From NCBI RefSeq assembly GCF_026230105.1, contig NC_079476.1:28014559-28078558 (forward strand): 64,000 nucleotides of DNA. Direction: 5' to 3'. This DNA is from Diorhabda sublineata. Lineage: Eukaryota; Arthropoda; Insecta; Coleoptera; Chrysomelidae. How positions within the stretch are numbered: position 1 is the stretch's first letter; every line of letters starts with the position of its first letter. The notes beneath the pieces were generated by a model that worked only from the letters and a program-made list of their open reading frames with translations, did no database searches and was not told the origin of the DNA. A program made the position numbers and the translations under genes. This document shows positions 43,150-55,799 of the stretch, in pieces.

Positions 43150-45640
43150 AAATTAAGAATCCGTAATAAATGGAATGATTTTTAAAAAATTTCAAGGACA
43201 AATTCCCTCTTTAGAGATATATTTAAAATAGTTTTAAGAAAGATTAAAGTTTTGGTTTTAATTCCTGGTTGCTTTAGCTTCTGACAAAATAGGAGCAAAC
43301 CGTTTTGATCAATTTCGAAAATTAAAAATTTATGAAATATTTGAATTTGGCTCTTCCTAGAAAATAAACAAACACAAAACCAAAGTTTGCGGTTATTTTA
43401 ATCAATGTAGGAGCAGATTATTTCACTCTGAAACGCCAAGGAGATTAGAAATTCAGCAATGTTGCTTAATCATATATTAATAACTCTATGGTTAACAAAT
43501 TGAAAATATCGATTTAGTCTGAATACAACAATGCTGTGAAAGCTCAGTACGTTCCACTATCAACCTCAAATTTGTCGCTATTTAATATTTCAATTAACGA
43601 GAATATGTTTAAACGATTCGACCTACTAGAAATTGTCAAAATATAACTGTTAATTACACAATTCCATATAATATCTATTAATCACGTTACGTACACGTAC
43701 ACGTACACGTTAAAAATGACATATTTTCTGATTCTCTAAAAAACTCCTGCCCCCGGAAGACACATAACATTTTCCTCACTTTTCAAGCAATATAATATTG
43801 TAATTGAATTGAGATAGATCAAGTATGTACAACAAGATCTTTCTAATGAGGAATCATAGATATATTCATCTATTGGTTACTGTAAGTTATATCTATTCGA
43901 ACCGTTACGATAAGTAATATTATAGATCATATATTTCATCTGTTCTCAGAACTGACAGATAAATTTGTTAGAGTTCATCTGTTAATCAAAATTGAAAAGA
44001 GATTAAAGATTGCTCCCATAACTCATGCAACGCCATTTCAAGTTATTGAGTGATACACCTGTGATTTTGAAGATATTTGGTAGGCTTCTTCAGTACAAAA
44101 TCTAATGTTTTGTTTGAGGTTCGCATTTCACGATAAAACTGCTAACACGTCTTCACAATAGATGTTCAGCTCGAACGCGTTCAAATTTGTTTTCTTAATA
44201 TATGAAAATATCAATTGCATTGATTATAGAAATTCAGTTAATGTATTTTTTATTATGATATTATGATGTACAATGCTTTATAAAAGCAGTATGCCACTTT
44301 TAATCAAATTATAACAATAGGTGTGTTATCGTTGAGAAACATCTCATTATGTATATTCATATATAATAGAAACCCAATTTCTTGAAGCTTATCCCACACT
44401 GTTGTTATGTAATGTAAGACTTTGAAATATTTTTGGCATTTTACTGGGATTTCGTACAATAAAATTTCGATTATTTCATTTAGATGTCATTATTAGAAGT
44501 TGATACATAAATTTATCGATATATAAATTCATAAATTTATAAAGCAACAGCGGAACGAATAGGTATAATGCTTCAAATATCAAGTATTTATATTGAGAAA
44601 AATGAAATAATGCTTGAATGAGAAACGATTCATAATTTATATAGATAATGAAAGCTGTTAGGGGTATTGGTTCTGTTCCGAGAAGAAGAGAAACGCAGCA
44701 ATAGTCAGGAAAACAAAATTAATTTTCATGTCTTCTCTGTTGATGTATTTTTAGATTAATAGTAAATAATTTACATAATTCTTTGCATAATTGAAAGAAT
44801 TTCAGTTCTGTTCAAAAAAGTTTGAAGGAAAAAGAGATGAACGTATGTGGTATGGTCGTTCCCCACCGATACTAATCTACCACATAAATATAAAATACAT
44901 TTTTGGGATACTATTGTTGAAGCCGATTAATGAATTATTTGTTACTTAATATGAAAAAGTAAGTTTTAAGTCAACATACATTTTACTAAAATTATGTGGA
45001 CTATCTCATTTTATCTTGAATTATCTCTAGGCCGTGAGGAGCCACAAAAAATTCAAATGTTATAAACAAAATAGAAGAAACACCTAATTTTTGTTAATTT
45101 AAAATAATTATTATAAACAAAATTTAAATATTCTTAAAACTTTTATGAAATAATAATGATTTGAATATAACCTCAATTTAGAACGATGAAGGAAGTATGA
45201 GAAAACTTATCTGATTAACAATCTTCTAGTTTGTTGAAAAACGGGCTTAATGAAAAAATTCTAGCTCTCTCATGTGTTTAAAATATGCCATATTTTTTGT
45301 AGATTTTTCGATTTACTTTAAATATTGTATAAATTTTCTAAGTTGCTTCTAAAATGAATGTTCATTTTGCAGTGTAGGCTTGGCTTTCAGACGGTAATAT
45401 AAATTTTCATTTTATCACACTATACTTTAAAAAAGGTTGCATAAAGGCCCCTTTCATTGAAATGATCTCTATCAAAGCTTTGATTTTAGTGAATATAAGA
45501 AAAAAAAATATATGAAACTCCCACTTCTTTTTCCAACGTCAAAAGGACTTAAACAGCATAAGTCCGAAATAACGCCTGACATTATAACCATGCTCACTCT
45601 AATGGTGGGGATAATTTTACAGGCTCACCTGTTTCCCCAT
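43150..45640. other. Unassigned AT-rich DNA
   Basis: Contains only a short ACGTAC tandem (about 43686-43710) and low-complexity AT sequence. Confidence 0.55.
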
Positions 45641-45649
45641 TAATGGAAA

Positions 45650-45860
45650 CTCTGATACTGGAACTCACTCGGTTTTCACACAATCTGCTGCGATCTTTCG
45701 CCGCGCTAGCCCGACATCTGGAAAACGTCCGGACGCGTTTTAATACAAAAAGCTTTCGTCGTCGGAAACGTATTACAAACTTTTCCCAACTTCTAGCGGG
45801 TTCTCTTTAGTGTTTTGTGAATTTATGAAATATCTTTAGAGGCGTTGTATAAGCAGGTTA
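45650..45860. promoter_or_regulatory. CpG-dense island, possible orphan promoter or 5' exon
   Basis: About 16 CpG dinucleotides within 45668-45845 (for example TTCGCCGCGC, GTCCGGACGCG, TTCGTCGTCGG) in a background almost free of CpG. It ends with GCAG|GTTAGT at 45856/45857, a plausible splice donor on the plus strand. No open frame. It could be a promoter with a noncoding first exon of a gene to the right, or an old GC-rich repeat. Confidence 0.3.
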
Positions 45861-45879
45861 GTTGTGTTTTCAAAAAAGA

Positions 45880-47870
45880 TTTTTTTTTCCTTTCTGGAAA
45901 ATTTTGTTGTTTGTAAATCATGATTATGAGTATTTTTGTATTTATTTTAAGCCTTGTTTATTAATTATAAATGAACTGGATTCCAAAGAATTCTAACATG
46001 ACATTTTTTTTATTATGCAGCTTAACATATACATGACATCTGGCCATTAGCACGAGTTACGGTTATTGATAATATAATAATTGATAATAATTATATTATA
46101 TGAAAGGAAATAGTGAGAAATCTATTAAATGATATTAAAATTGGTAACTTAGATATTAACTATAGATTGTTGCTAGTTTGAACTGCCCGATTTTGCCCAT
46201 TTGTCTGAAATTACCAAGAGTAATGTTTATTTATAAAGGGGAATTTGTAGTAAAATACCTTTTAAAACTTTTACATCGTCAACAGTGCATTGATAGTTTT
46301 TTTTTCGAATGAAATTAACTTAATCTATTTTTTAATATGGATTAAGAAGAAGGGTGATTTGATACATTTTTTGAAAGTGTTATTTGTGGAGGAAAATACC
46401 TACATATTTAGATGAACAAAGAATTAATTCTATATCAAACAGAATATCTGTAGATGTAGAAATTTGTTCGTTGTTTGTATATATATAACCTAAAAATCTT
46501 ACATTCTCAACTTTGTCCTTATAATAATATAATAAGAAGATAAAAACAACAAAAAGAAGATATTGCGAGAGTTTACTTTCAGGGCATGACAAAAAAAAGA
46601 TATCGTAGAAGAACATAATTAACAAAAGGGGTAATCGTTGGAAAGGACTATAAAAGACGGGGAAAAGAAGGTTTTACTTAGTTACCAAAAGTAAATTCTG
46701 AAGTACAAATAGTTAACGGAAACTACTAGTGGAGAGTTACGGATAGTGAATAAAGAAAAAAACTGAAAGAGTATATAGTAATAAAAATATTCTAAACGTT
46801 TAATTGGATAAAGGGAAAAAACAATAAAAAATTACTGAACAAAGTCAAATAGATTCCTGAGGAACCGTAAATATAAACATTCGTTATTTCAGTTCATAAT
46901 AATAAGAATAGACATAGATAGGATATGAATTTTTGATAATCAATTCTACAAATTGTCATTATTTAGTGCAAATCGAATTCTATAACCAATCAAATAATAT
47001 TCGCATATTTGTGAAAATTTAATTCTATTCTGTCATAAATGATAGAATCCCAACAACGACAGTATAACAAATCCTACCCACAAAGAAAAAGAGTTTCTTC
47101 ATGTATTGTTCCAAGTACTGCTAATTTGTAGATAATAGATAATAGGTAAATATTATAGAATACAGGGAAAATCAAATTTTTGGAACAATTCAGATATTAT
47201 AACTACTTTTATCAAATTTGTTTTTTTTATTTATATCGTGTACGATAATACGTCTCGATTGGAGCCCAACGTTTTACTTTTCTTTTCAATCAATCAATAG
47301 ACGTTAGACATAGTCGAACATAACAAATACATTAGATTCAATTTCTTTGTAAAAAAATCAATTTTAAATAAACAATAAGACAGTTATATGATAAAATAAC
47401 TAGTTTTAAGGGACAATGTATATAATCAAATATTCACTTTCGAAAGTTTTTTAATGGTAGTGATGTTTTTGTTCAAATAACTTGGGAAATTATATTGTCG
47501 TTACTCCTTTTAATGAAAATAAAATTATATACAGTGTACAACAAACTAACGTCAATTGTATATCGTTGTCAGCAAATTAAATTTTTTTTTACTTGATTGG
47601 ATGATGTGACGACAAAGAGTTTTTACATTTAAACATGCTTTTATCTTTAACTCATGGAATCTTCAAACACGATTTTTTATCACTTCAAAACGTAGGATTA
47701 ATTTGAAATTTAATTTAATCATGAACCGATTATTTCTCTAAAGCCCCCGAGAAGCCGATCTCCCCACATTTATGACCCCTCCCGCCAATGATATATTTTC
47801 CACGTTCGCCAAAACCCCAAAACCCGCCTATAGGTCCCTATAAAATTACAAGGTCCAGGTGACTAGCTCC
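45880..47870. other. Unassigned AT-rich DNA
   Basis: 46380-46530 on the minus strand (VENVRFLGYIYTNNEQIS) resembles a LINE RT thumb fragment (FKYLG..IT), but alone it is too short to call. Confidence 0.35.
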
Positions 47871-47879
47871 CCAGTTAGC

Positions 47880-48000
47880 TAAAGACCAGCAGTGAGTGTG
47901 TTAGTGTGATTCGTTGCGTGGAGTAGGCAGTTTGAGATCACGAAATTGGATCACTTCTTACCAATGATGAACGAAACGTCGAGAATTTTCAAAATTCCAA
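47880..48000 (+). repeat. PLE terminal-repeat-like segment, second copy
   Basis: GATTCGTTGCGTGGAGTAGG, GGATCACTTCTTACCAATGA and ACGAAACGTCGAG correspond, in order, to 18830-18950. The hammerhead-like stem II is missing here: TGATGA is followed directly by ACGAAACGTC (47964-47980). The segment runs into a TA array. Confidence 0.5.
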
Positions 48001-48001
48001 T

Positions 48002-48005
<4 letters not shown>

Positions 48006-48055
<50 letters not shown>
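48006..48055. repeat. (AT)25 microsatellite
   Basis: Uninterrupted AT repeat directly after the PLE-like segment. Confidence 0.95.
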
Positions 48056-48057
<2 letters not shown>

Positions 48058-48059
48058 TA

Positions 48060-50140
48060 TTTTTATTTACAATAAATCTTCTAATATTGTTCTGATTTTA
48101 TATTTTTACTTATGCGCGTTCCTGCTTTTATAGTAAACAAACAGCAATATTAATTAATATAATTAATTAATCACTAATTATATTCATTTATTGAGAATAA
48201 GTTTCAACTTTTGAGTTCGATTATTAAATCATGCTTATTTGTTTATGTCAGCATAATTGAATTATGAATACAATCAAAGGTGGATGCTGTTTAGCAACTT
48301 CCTTGTGGCCAATATTCTATAACATGTTTGCTGTTTACATTATCAATTTATGAAACGAGGATTAGAAACTATTTCAAAAAAAATGAGGGATCATTCCTCA
48401 AAAACAGCGATTTATTTAAAACGGTCTCCTTTAATTCGAATAATGGACGCAGATGATGGTAAAGCATAAAAATATAATTGGAACATATTGGTACAGCAAT
48501 TTAAATGAAAGTTCATCATATAGGACCGTTTTAAGAATTAAATTATGGATGGTAGAGGTAAGAAGTATCTCTTATGGATGAAAAGTTAAAAAAGTGTATA
48601 TATGTAAACAGTGAATTATTGTTCGAATTCTCACCAAAATAGTGCTAGTGTAAGCAAGTAGAAATGATGTGAATTTTTCAGTTACACACAGAGTGAAGTT
48701 TGCTGCATATACAGGATTTAAAATCTCAACTTCGTACGTGCTTGCAATCTAAAAAAACGTTGCAAGTGGCTAAAAAGAATAATAAATTATTTTAATAACA
48801 ATAATTATTAATCTTGAAGTAACCTTTGATACTAAGAATTCAGTAATGGAACTCAATTGAATAAACAAGAAAAATATGGACAATAAAAGAATATTATGTT
48901 TTTTTCTACAAAGAAAAAATACTATTTGTACTCATTCAACAGCAATAAAACTTCTCTAATAACTTTTAGCTGTTTTTAAAGTCTTTACACATGCTACTAA
49001 AGCGCCACTTAAATACTCTCTTCCAACGGACATTTTTTGATACGTTGAGATGGTTCTCCTCACCTCTATACTCCATAAATTAAATGAAAACCCCACTATT
49101 GAATGAAATTATTGGCATGGATACTCACGTATAATGTGATTCATTCAACATTTATGAGAAAATAGATTAAACGTAAGTAAACAAGGAGATACTATACAGT
49201 ATAAAAGTTTTAAATTTTATCCGGCAACTCCGAACTCAAGCTTTTTTCATTCATTACCTCCATTTTTCGATAAGTTTAACTTTATCACACGGTAATGGAA
49301 TTATACTTTACTCAATATTTTTAGTATTTAGTATTAAAAAGTGGTAAATTCTGTATAAAAACTTCATTTCACAAAAGCTAGTTATGGAATTTATAAAAAG
49401 AAACTGATTAATGTTAAAATAATATAATGGAATAACAATCATTCCAAATATAACATTCTGTTTCCTATAAAAATTAAATTAAGTAATGTTATCCACTCAA
49501 GTAAGTTTGAGAAATATCAATTCAACAAGTTGACAAAAAGAAATTTGGTTGGAATATTCTATATACTCAAAAAATAAACAGTCAAATTTACTGAGTAATT
49601 TAAATAAAATGTAGTTGACATAATTTGAAATCAATATTAGGATTTGTACAATATAATCAGAATTTAATATTATTATTTGCCATATTTTCTGTTTCTTTGT
49701 AACTTTGCTGCCGAATTGGATGCCGCTTTACTAACATCGCTCTGCCGCTTTTAGTTTTTCCCCACTTTAATCACACTTCACACTTTTATTCTTCCTTCTA
49801 TATAGTCAGTCAGATTGTGATTTCACATGAATTTGTTTCATAGTAGGTATTTTTTTCCTTGTTTCCTTTTAGTTCAATCAATTTAAGATACATAAACCTC
49901 ACTCTTTACACAAAACTTTATAACTAGTATTTTTGTATGCGTAAATTGTTTATAATTTCAACAAATTCATAATTTTATTTTCCACTTCACTTTAGAAATA
50001 TCTCAATGGATCACGATTTTATTTTCCACTACATTTTGAAAGACATATTACATACTATTCAAATAAAGCACTAACAACAATAAGTACTAATATTAAGCCT
50101 ATCTACCTTCGCAGGTATAAGGCGTGTGTGGAATTCAGCT
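48060..50140. other. Unassigned AT-rich DNA
   Basis: Nothing recognised. Confidence 0.55.
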
Positions 50141-50149
50141 ACAATATAT

Positions 50150-51005
50150 AATTTCTCCAGTATCCACCATTCTTTTCCATAAATAACTTTCCCTCTTATC
50201 CCACTTCATTTAATGCATCTTTTTTCTGTCCACAACTTCCTTATTATTATATTCCTTAGTTTCCGATTTTGAATTCGTATACTCCTATTTCGTCTTCTTC
50301 CATTCTTGTAACAAGTCCAAACCATCTGAGTTCATGTACTTTTTTGTCGTTACTTATAATAATTTTCTTCTCTCCTCATTTATCTTCATTTTGATGTTCT
50401 CAAAGCTTGCATTAGATATATCACTATTTAGAGTGAACAATCCGCATAGGCTATTTCCGATACTTCCAAATCTTCCATATTTCAATGTCCCACGTAGTGT
50501 GATGCTTTTTTTTGCTTCTTTTATAGCTTCATTAAGAATAACCAAAAGAGCAATCAGACTCCGTGGCTTACTCCTCATGTTGTCTAGAATGTTCTTGATA
50601 TTTTTTGCTGTTTATCGTACAAAGGTACGTCTCTCGTCATTATCTTTCAGTTTTTTCTCTATTATGAAGTTCACATCTTCTATACCTCTAGTTGATCTAA
50701 AGCCGTTTTGAGGAAGTTCTATCATCTCCTTAGTTACTAGTCCCGTTCTTCTTTGCATTACACTTGCATACAATGTATCAATCATGCTTATTGATTCTTG
50801 AATATTGGAACAATTGTGCCAGTTTGCCTGTCTTCTGGTACCACCTCGATTCTTAGTATTTCGTTCATCATAGTTTTTATGCAGTCTATTAATAAGCTAT
50901 TTCCTGCTTTTAAAATGTCTACTTATGTGCAATGTTTTCCTGATGTTCTGCCTTCCGACACTTTTTTAATAGCTTCTCTTATCTTTTCCTCTAACATTAC
51001 TAATT
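50150..51005 (-). mobile_element. LINE RT relic
   Basis: Minus strand from about 51000: LEEKIREAIKKVSEGRTSGK and LKAGNSLLIDCIKTMMNEIL, EVVPEDRQTGTIVPIFKNQ (50855-50800), then QNGFRSTRGIEDVNFIIEKK (about 50712), later ELRWFGLVTRMEEDEIG (about 50335). These are the linker, fingers, early palm and C-terminal blocks of a LINE ORF2 in order; the catalytic palm is deleted and stops occur. Confidence 0.65.
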
Positions 51006-51009
51006 AATC

Positions 51010-52800
51010 AACAAAATAGGAAATCACTAAATCTAATAACTAAATCAAATTTAGAAATAAAACTGATGAAAACACAAATGATAAACTGAACCTTGGTTAT
51101 TCTCGTTTTCAATGTTCTTAATAAGAATCTACAAATTACAATTTTGGTTATGCGTAAGCAACAAGATGCAACAGCGCATTCAAACAGTTAACATTTTTGT
51201 TGATAATTCTCCTAATGTTTCAATAAACGAGTGAAATAATCTAAAATAAACAATATGTTACTCGTATAGGATGGATTTACTGATTAGATACCCGGAAAAT
51301 AAATATACAGATGATAATAAAAATGTGTGCTGATTGATTGTGCTGTGAACTGAAACTATAAGAATGAACTGCGCTAAGCAATCAACATTATTAAGTAGTT
51401 AAGTCATTCTACTGATTCTTCAACTTTTGAGTCCTTTTATCCATCTAAATGAAACCGTTGCTAAATTATATATATTAGAATTGTTTTTATTATGAATTTC
51501 GGATAATATTGTTATATATATAGGATATTAAATGAGATACATAAAGATATGTAAGCCCTGCTCAAGTTTTTGAGGAACTTTAAACTGACATTTTGGTATA
51601 AAAATATTTGGTTATAAAATAAATATATAAAAACTTGATAGATGTACACTTCTAATGAGAATTTGATTAACAATATCGAGCAAGGAAAAAGATATACAGA
51701 TGTCTCTAACATTTGTGATAATATTTTAATTGAGTTGCGAACTAGTTAAATATTTAATTATAATAGTATGCGGTCTTCTGTTCCGTTTCAATTTACTATG
51801 TTGCCTATCTCTGTAGATAATTTTTCTATAGAAGCTGCCTCATAAATAATTTCGGTTTCCAATGTTCATTTTGTTTATCAAATAATAATACAGAAGAAAA
51901 GCTTCTATAATTGAAGTATAGCCCATGATGTGTTGTGAACTTAACCCATTGTTCAGCAAGATCTTTGAGACCTTTGCAAAACATTTCGCAGTATGTGGGC
52001 TAGAATTGAGGTTTTCGGTTCACTAAATCTGGATATTTTCCGATGAAACCTTATACATTCCTATTAGCTGTAAAATATAAACCTCGGTATTGATAACTCG
52101 ACCATCTAGGATGGTTTAGAAGTACTCTTAATCCTCAAAATTCCATCAGACACGCAACAAAACTTTCCGCTCGAATCGAACATTTTTTCGACGGATTCTG
52201 GTAAATGTCCATTGATTTTCCCATGTTTGAGTTGTTCAGTTAAATCTATATTTCATAGCAAGTAACGATGCGTCTAATAAAATGATGATCTTGCGGCAGG
52301 ACAAGTATTTACACATCTATATTCGACGTTTAATTAATTCGAGCTTTAATCGCGGTTAATTCGTGTGGTACTATTCTACAATTTTTCCTTCTGTTTTCTC
52401 TGTAATCTCAATATCCCACGCAAGTGTACGACCTGAGCGCAAACGATCTTGAAGCATCAAATCTCTACTATTAAAATAAAAAAATTAACGCTGTCACTTA
52501 TCAACTGTGTCTTCCTCCTCAATTCCACATATTTTCGTTACTGCAATGGCTTGATGTACTAATAAACAAAGAGAGAATTACGTAAAGCAATTGTACGTTT
52601 CACAGAATTAGAGACAAGCCTTAACAAGTTACGATATATTTAATTTGAGGTGTAGGTATTTCCACATGAGGAAACCGATATAGCTTATGTATTTTCTCAA
52701 AACAATTATTTTTTCAATTTCATTCTCATACTCTATTCGACGTTCAAAAGCAAAATCAAATTAGAAAAGTAATAGTAATAATATCAACAAAGGCTGGAGT
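51010..52800. other. Unassigned AT-rich DNA
   Basis: 51890-52280 contains denser coding-like minus-strand text, but no family was recognised. Confidence 0.4.
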
Positions 52801-52813
52801 ACACGACAATTAA

Positions 52814-53204
52814 GGTCGATTTATATATAACAGTGCCGTATCGCTTCCGGGCAGAAAAAACAAAAACAAATAGTATACATCATTATGAGACTGTTTATAC
52901 ACTGGCGTTTCCCGGCCGGGGCCCGTCAGTGCCCGGACAGAAATTCATCCGAACCGATATTTTCGCTTTGGAATTTTCGTGGAATTTTGTTTCATCGTCC
53001 ACCAATTCTTTGTATACTCTGATTTCTCCTTCGCTCAATCTCTTTTCCATACGGGACGAACACTCCATCTTCTTTGCTTCACAGTCACTGATAACACACG
53101 CTTTGAGACACTGACAACTCGGTTTTTTTATAAATATGCATTAAAAATACCCGGACACGGCACTGACACGGAACGGACACGGCACTGTTATATATAAATC
53201 GACC
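52814..53204. mobile_element. MITE with TIRs and 5-bp target duplication, 391 bp
   Basis: Left end GGTCGATTTATATATAACAG, continuing TGCCGTATC, is inverted at the right end ending 53204 (reverse complement continues TGCCGTGTC), about 29 bp with one difference. Both sides are flanked by ATTAA (52809-52813 and 53205-53209). The interior is GC-rich with repeated GGACACGGCACTG/GACACGGAACG units and CGGCCGGGGCCC. No transposase; superfamily unknown. Confidence 0.75.
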
Positions 53205-53269
53205 ATTAACATAATTTGGAAGTATTGAATAAGGAAATGAATAAAGTCTACCATGTGAAAATGAATGCT

Positions 53270-53850
53270 AGTGTTTTTAAAAACGGTTCAAAGGAATGAT
53301 AGATCATCTTCCTCAGAACGGTATAATAGTAATGGATAATTCAAGTTATCACTTTTAGAAAAATTGCCCACAACCAAGTGGATAAGAAAATATTTACAGA
53401 ATTACGAAAATTCAAAGAACATTAAGTTCCATCCCGGCTCTGTGACAAATAACTGCATTTTTGTTTCCTTCATAGAGAGAAATAAACCAAATATAGAATT
53501 GACGAAATTGCAGAAAATCGTGACGTGACAATGTTTAAATCTCTACCATATCATTGCGAAATAAATCCGATTCAATCAGTATGGCCACAGATAAAGGGAG
53601 AAGTTTAAAAAGAATTTTTCGAAATCATGAACATTTGATTTTGGAGGCTGTGATTAATGAGAAGCCTGAAGACTGGGAAAATGAAGTTAAACGTACAAGT
53701 AAAGAAGAAGAAAAAATGTGGAAGCTGGACAGCGTTACTGATGAAATGACCGAGTCACTCATCGTGAATATTGGCTGCAACAGTTCATCTTCTAATGTGA
53801 TGCCAAGTTTTTGTGAATGATATTTTGGAGTTTGAAGATTAATATATTTT
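53270..53850 (+). mobile_element. IS630/Tc1-type (DDE_3) transposase, C-terminal relic
   Basis: KRFKGMIDHLPQNGIIVMDN (from about 53284) carries a catalytic Asp in VMDNSSYH (Asp at 53335). A frameshifted middle leads to SLPYHCEINPIQSVWPQIKG (about 53542-53600), where Gln replaces the NPIE acid. The 53554-53820 region then yields the C-terminal helical tail EDWENEVKRTSKEEEKMWKL and NIGCNSSSSNV. The N-terminal half and TIRs are missing. Confidence 0.65.
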
Positions 53851-55080
53851 GCAATATTTTATCGGTAGGATTAAAATGTAAGTAACAGATATATTTAAAA
53901 TAATTCTCTATATTGATTGATTGATTGAGTGTGTTTTAGATTTCGTTAAAGTATACCAAAAATATTTTTTCTGTGAACAATGACTCAATGTTCTTACAAC
54001 TATACTACTCTTGAAAATTCTAATATACAACTATACATTTTTACATAACAATTCATAGTCATTACATGAATTCAGCTTTTTCAGTTACAATAATCAGGTA
54101 ATAATTTAATTTGAAATCTCCCCTTAATAAGAAAAATGAATTGTTTGTTTTCGATCAATCATCTTGTACGTCGCTTGATATTATGTTTGTAAATAATTCA
54201 AAGAATCCTTTAGGATTGTTAATATTGAGTTATAGTATCGAGTCATGTTTGTAGAAACAACCAGTTGCTCTAAAGCAGTTGAATAATTTATATATAAATT
54301 AATGTCAGGAGAATTATGAATTTTATGATGTTTATTTTTAGATTCAAAATGGGTTGTGAATAAAATTACATTTAACGTGCAAAATAATTAGCTGATCTAT
54401 AACAAACTTCTACTCTATATCCCTTTGATGTGTTGAGTAATACTTTTCCGGAAAATTGATGTTTGTTGCACATCATAATAACAAACTCAACAACACTGTA
54501 GTTCCCGACTTATAGGTATATACAACAACAACAAGTATGGAGAAATTACCTGAGGAGAATTAGAAGATTATTAATCACCTTCCAGCTATTGTGTTATTCG
54601 AATCAAGCCTTATTTGATTAGAAACCATAACATAGATATCTTTTTATTAGATAATATATAATAATAGATGAGTAGTCTCTTGTTTTGGAATATTAATTTT
54701 ACATTTGAAACAAAATAATAAGAAACTGTAAATGTAAGGAGACAAATATTGCGTACGTCTCTTACAAAACACTCCTAATGTCAGAGTGGAATAGAAGATG
54801 ACTTTAAAGTAAGTTTAGCGCTTTTTAGTTCTATATACTCACCTGTAACACCATTCCCTTAGTTTTTAAATTCAAAATGATTTTTCTGTAATAGTAAAAC
54901 ATAAGATATAATTATAACGAGATACTCTAAACATTTTGGGAGGCATTGACTACTTTCTGTGCTAAGTGAATCTCTTCCTTCGGTTATAATACTAAAATGT
55001 TAATTCAAAGACACAAGAACAACCTTGTTTTCGAATTGATATTATGAGATGACGACTCCAGAAATAGCAAATGAAATTCA
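53850..55080. other. Unassigned AT-rich DNA
   Basis: Nothing recognised. Confidence 0.55.
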
Positions 55081-55089
55081 CTTTCAGCA

Positions 55090-55760
55090 GTACTTGATGT
55101 TCGTCAGCTTAGAGTGCACGTGCTATTAGGAAAAAAAGCATGAACAGATGCAGTTTTGACGACAAGACAGATAACAGAAAAATCGATTGAATATGACAGA
55201 AGCCTTTGATGTGTGTGAAGTTGAGGGATATCAACCTTCTTTGCAACAAGCAAATCACATATTGAAACCATAAGAAAAATGTATGAACAATATCAGACAT
55301 AGTTCTGGACAAAATAATGAAAAATAGACGGCCACTGGAAGGAATGAAATACCATTCTTTGTTACGCTGACGACACTGTACTGGTGGTACAGTTGAGGTA
55401 TTTAGGAATAGATATGTCAAGTTATGGTGACATTCGGAAATAGATAGCGAAGACAACAATAGAAAGAAATAAAAGTTTTCAACTTAAAATAAAATCAATA
55501 ATCTACATACTTATTGTAAGACCAACTATATCACACACTGAAAAAACTCGACCTTATACAACTCAAAGAAAAATGGGACAACCAAATTGAAAGTAGACCT
55601 TTCTAAAGAGTTCAGAGAGAACGGGGAAGGTAGAAAACGTTAATGGCTAGGTGAGGGTAGAAAAAAGGGATTGAACGAGCTTGTCATTAGTATGGACGAT
55701 AAGTTGGGCCTGCGCGCGAAAAATCACCATGGGGACATCGGATATTAGGACGCTTCTGGA
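55090..55760 (+). mobile_element. LINE RT relic with YADD
   Basis: Plus strand: RYADDTVLVVQ at 55360-55392 is the catalytic palm motif. It is followed in frame by LRYLGIDMSSYGDIRK, AKTTIERNKSFQLKIKSIIY and ILIVRPTISHTEKTRPY, the usual LINE thumb blocks. Upstream 55150-55300 is degraded RT. Stops and shifts occur throughout. Confidence 0.6.
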
Positions 55761-55799
55761 AATGATAAAGTAGTAATTTAGCATTGCTATAGGCAGTAT

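Noticed and set aside
43680..43712. ACGTAC short tandem as a possible CRISPR-like or satellite array
   Set aside because: Only about four 6-bp units and no spacers; a trivial microsatellite. CRISPR arrays are not expected in an insect genome.
50334..50711. 125-codon plus-strand frame with hydrophobic segments resembling a membrane protein
   Set aside because: The minus strand of the same region encodes LINE RT blocks (QNGFRSTRGIEDVNFIIEKK), so the frame is antisense.
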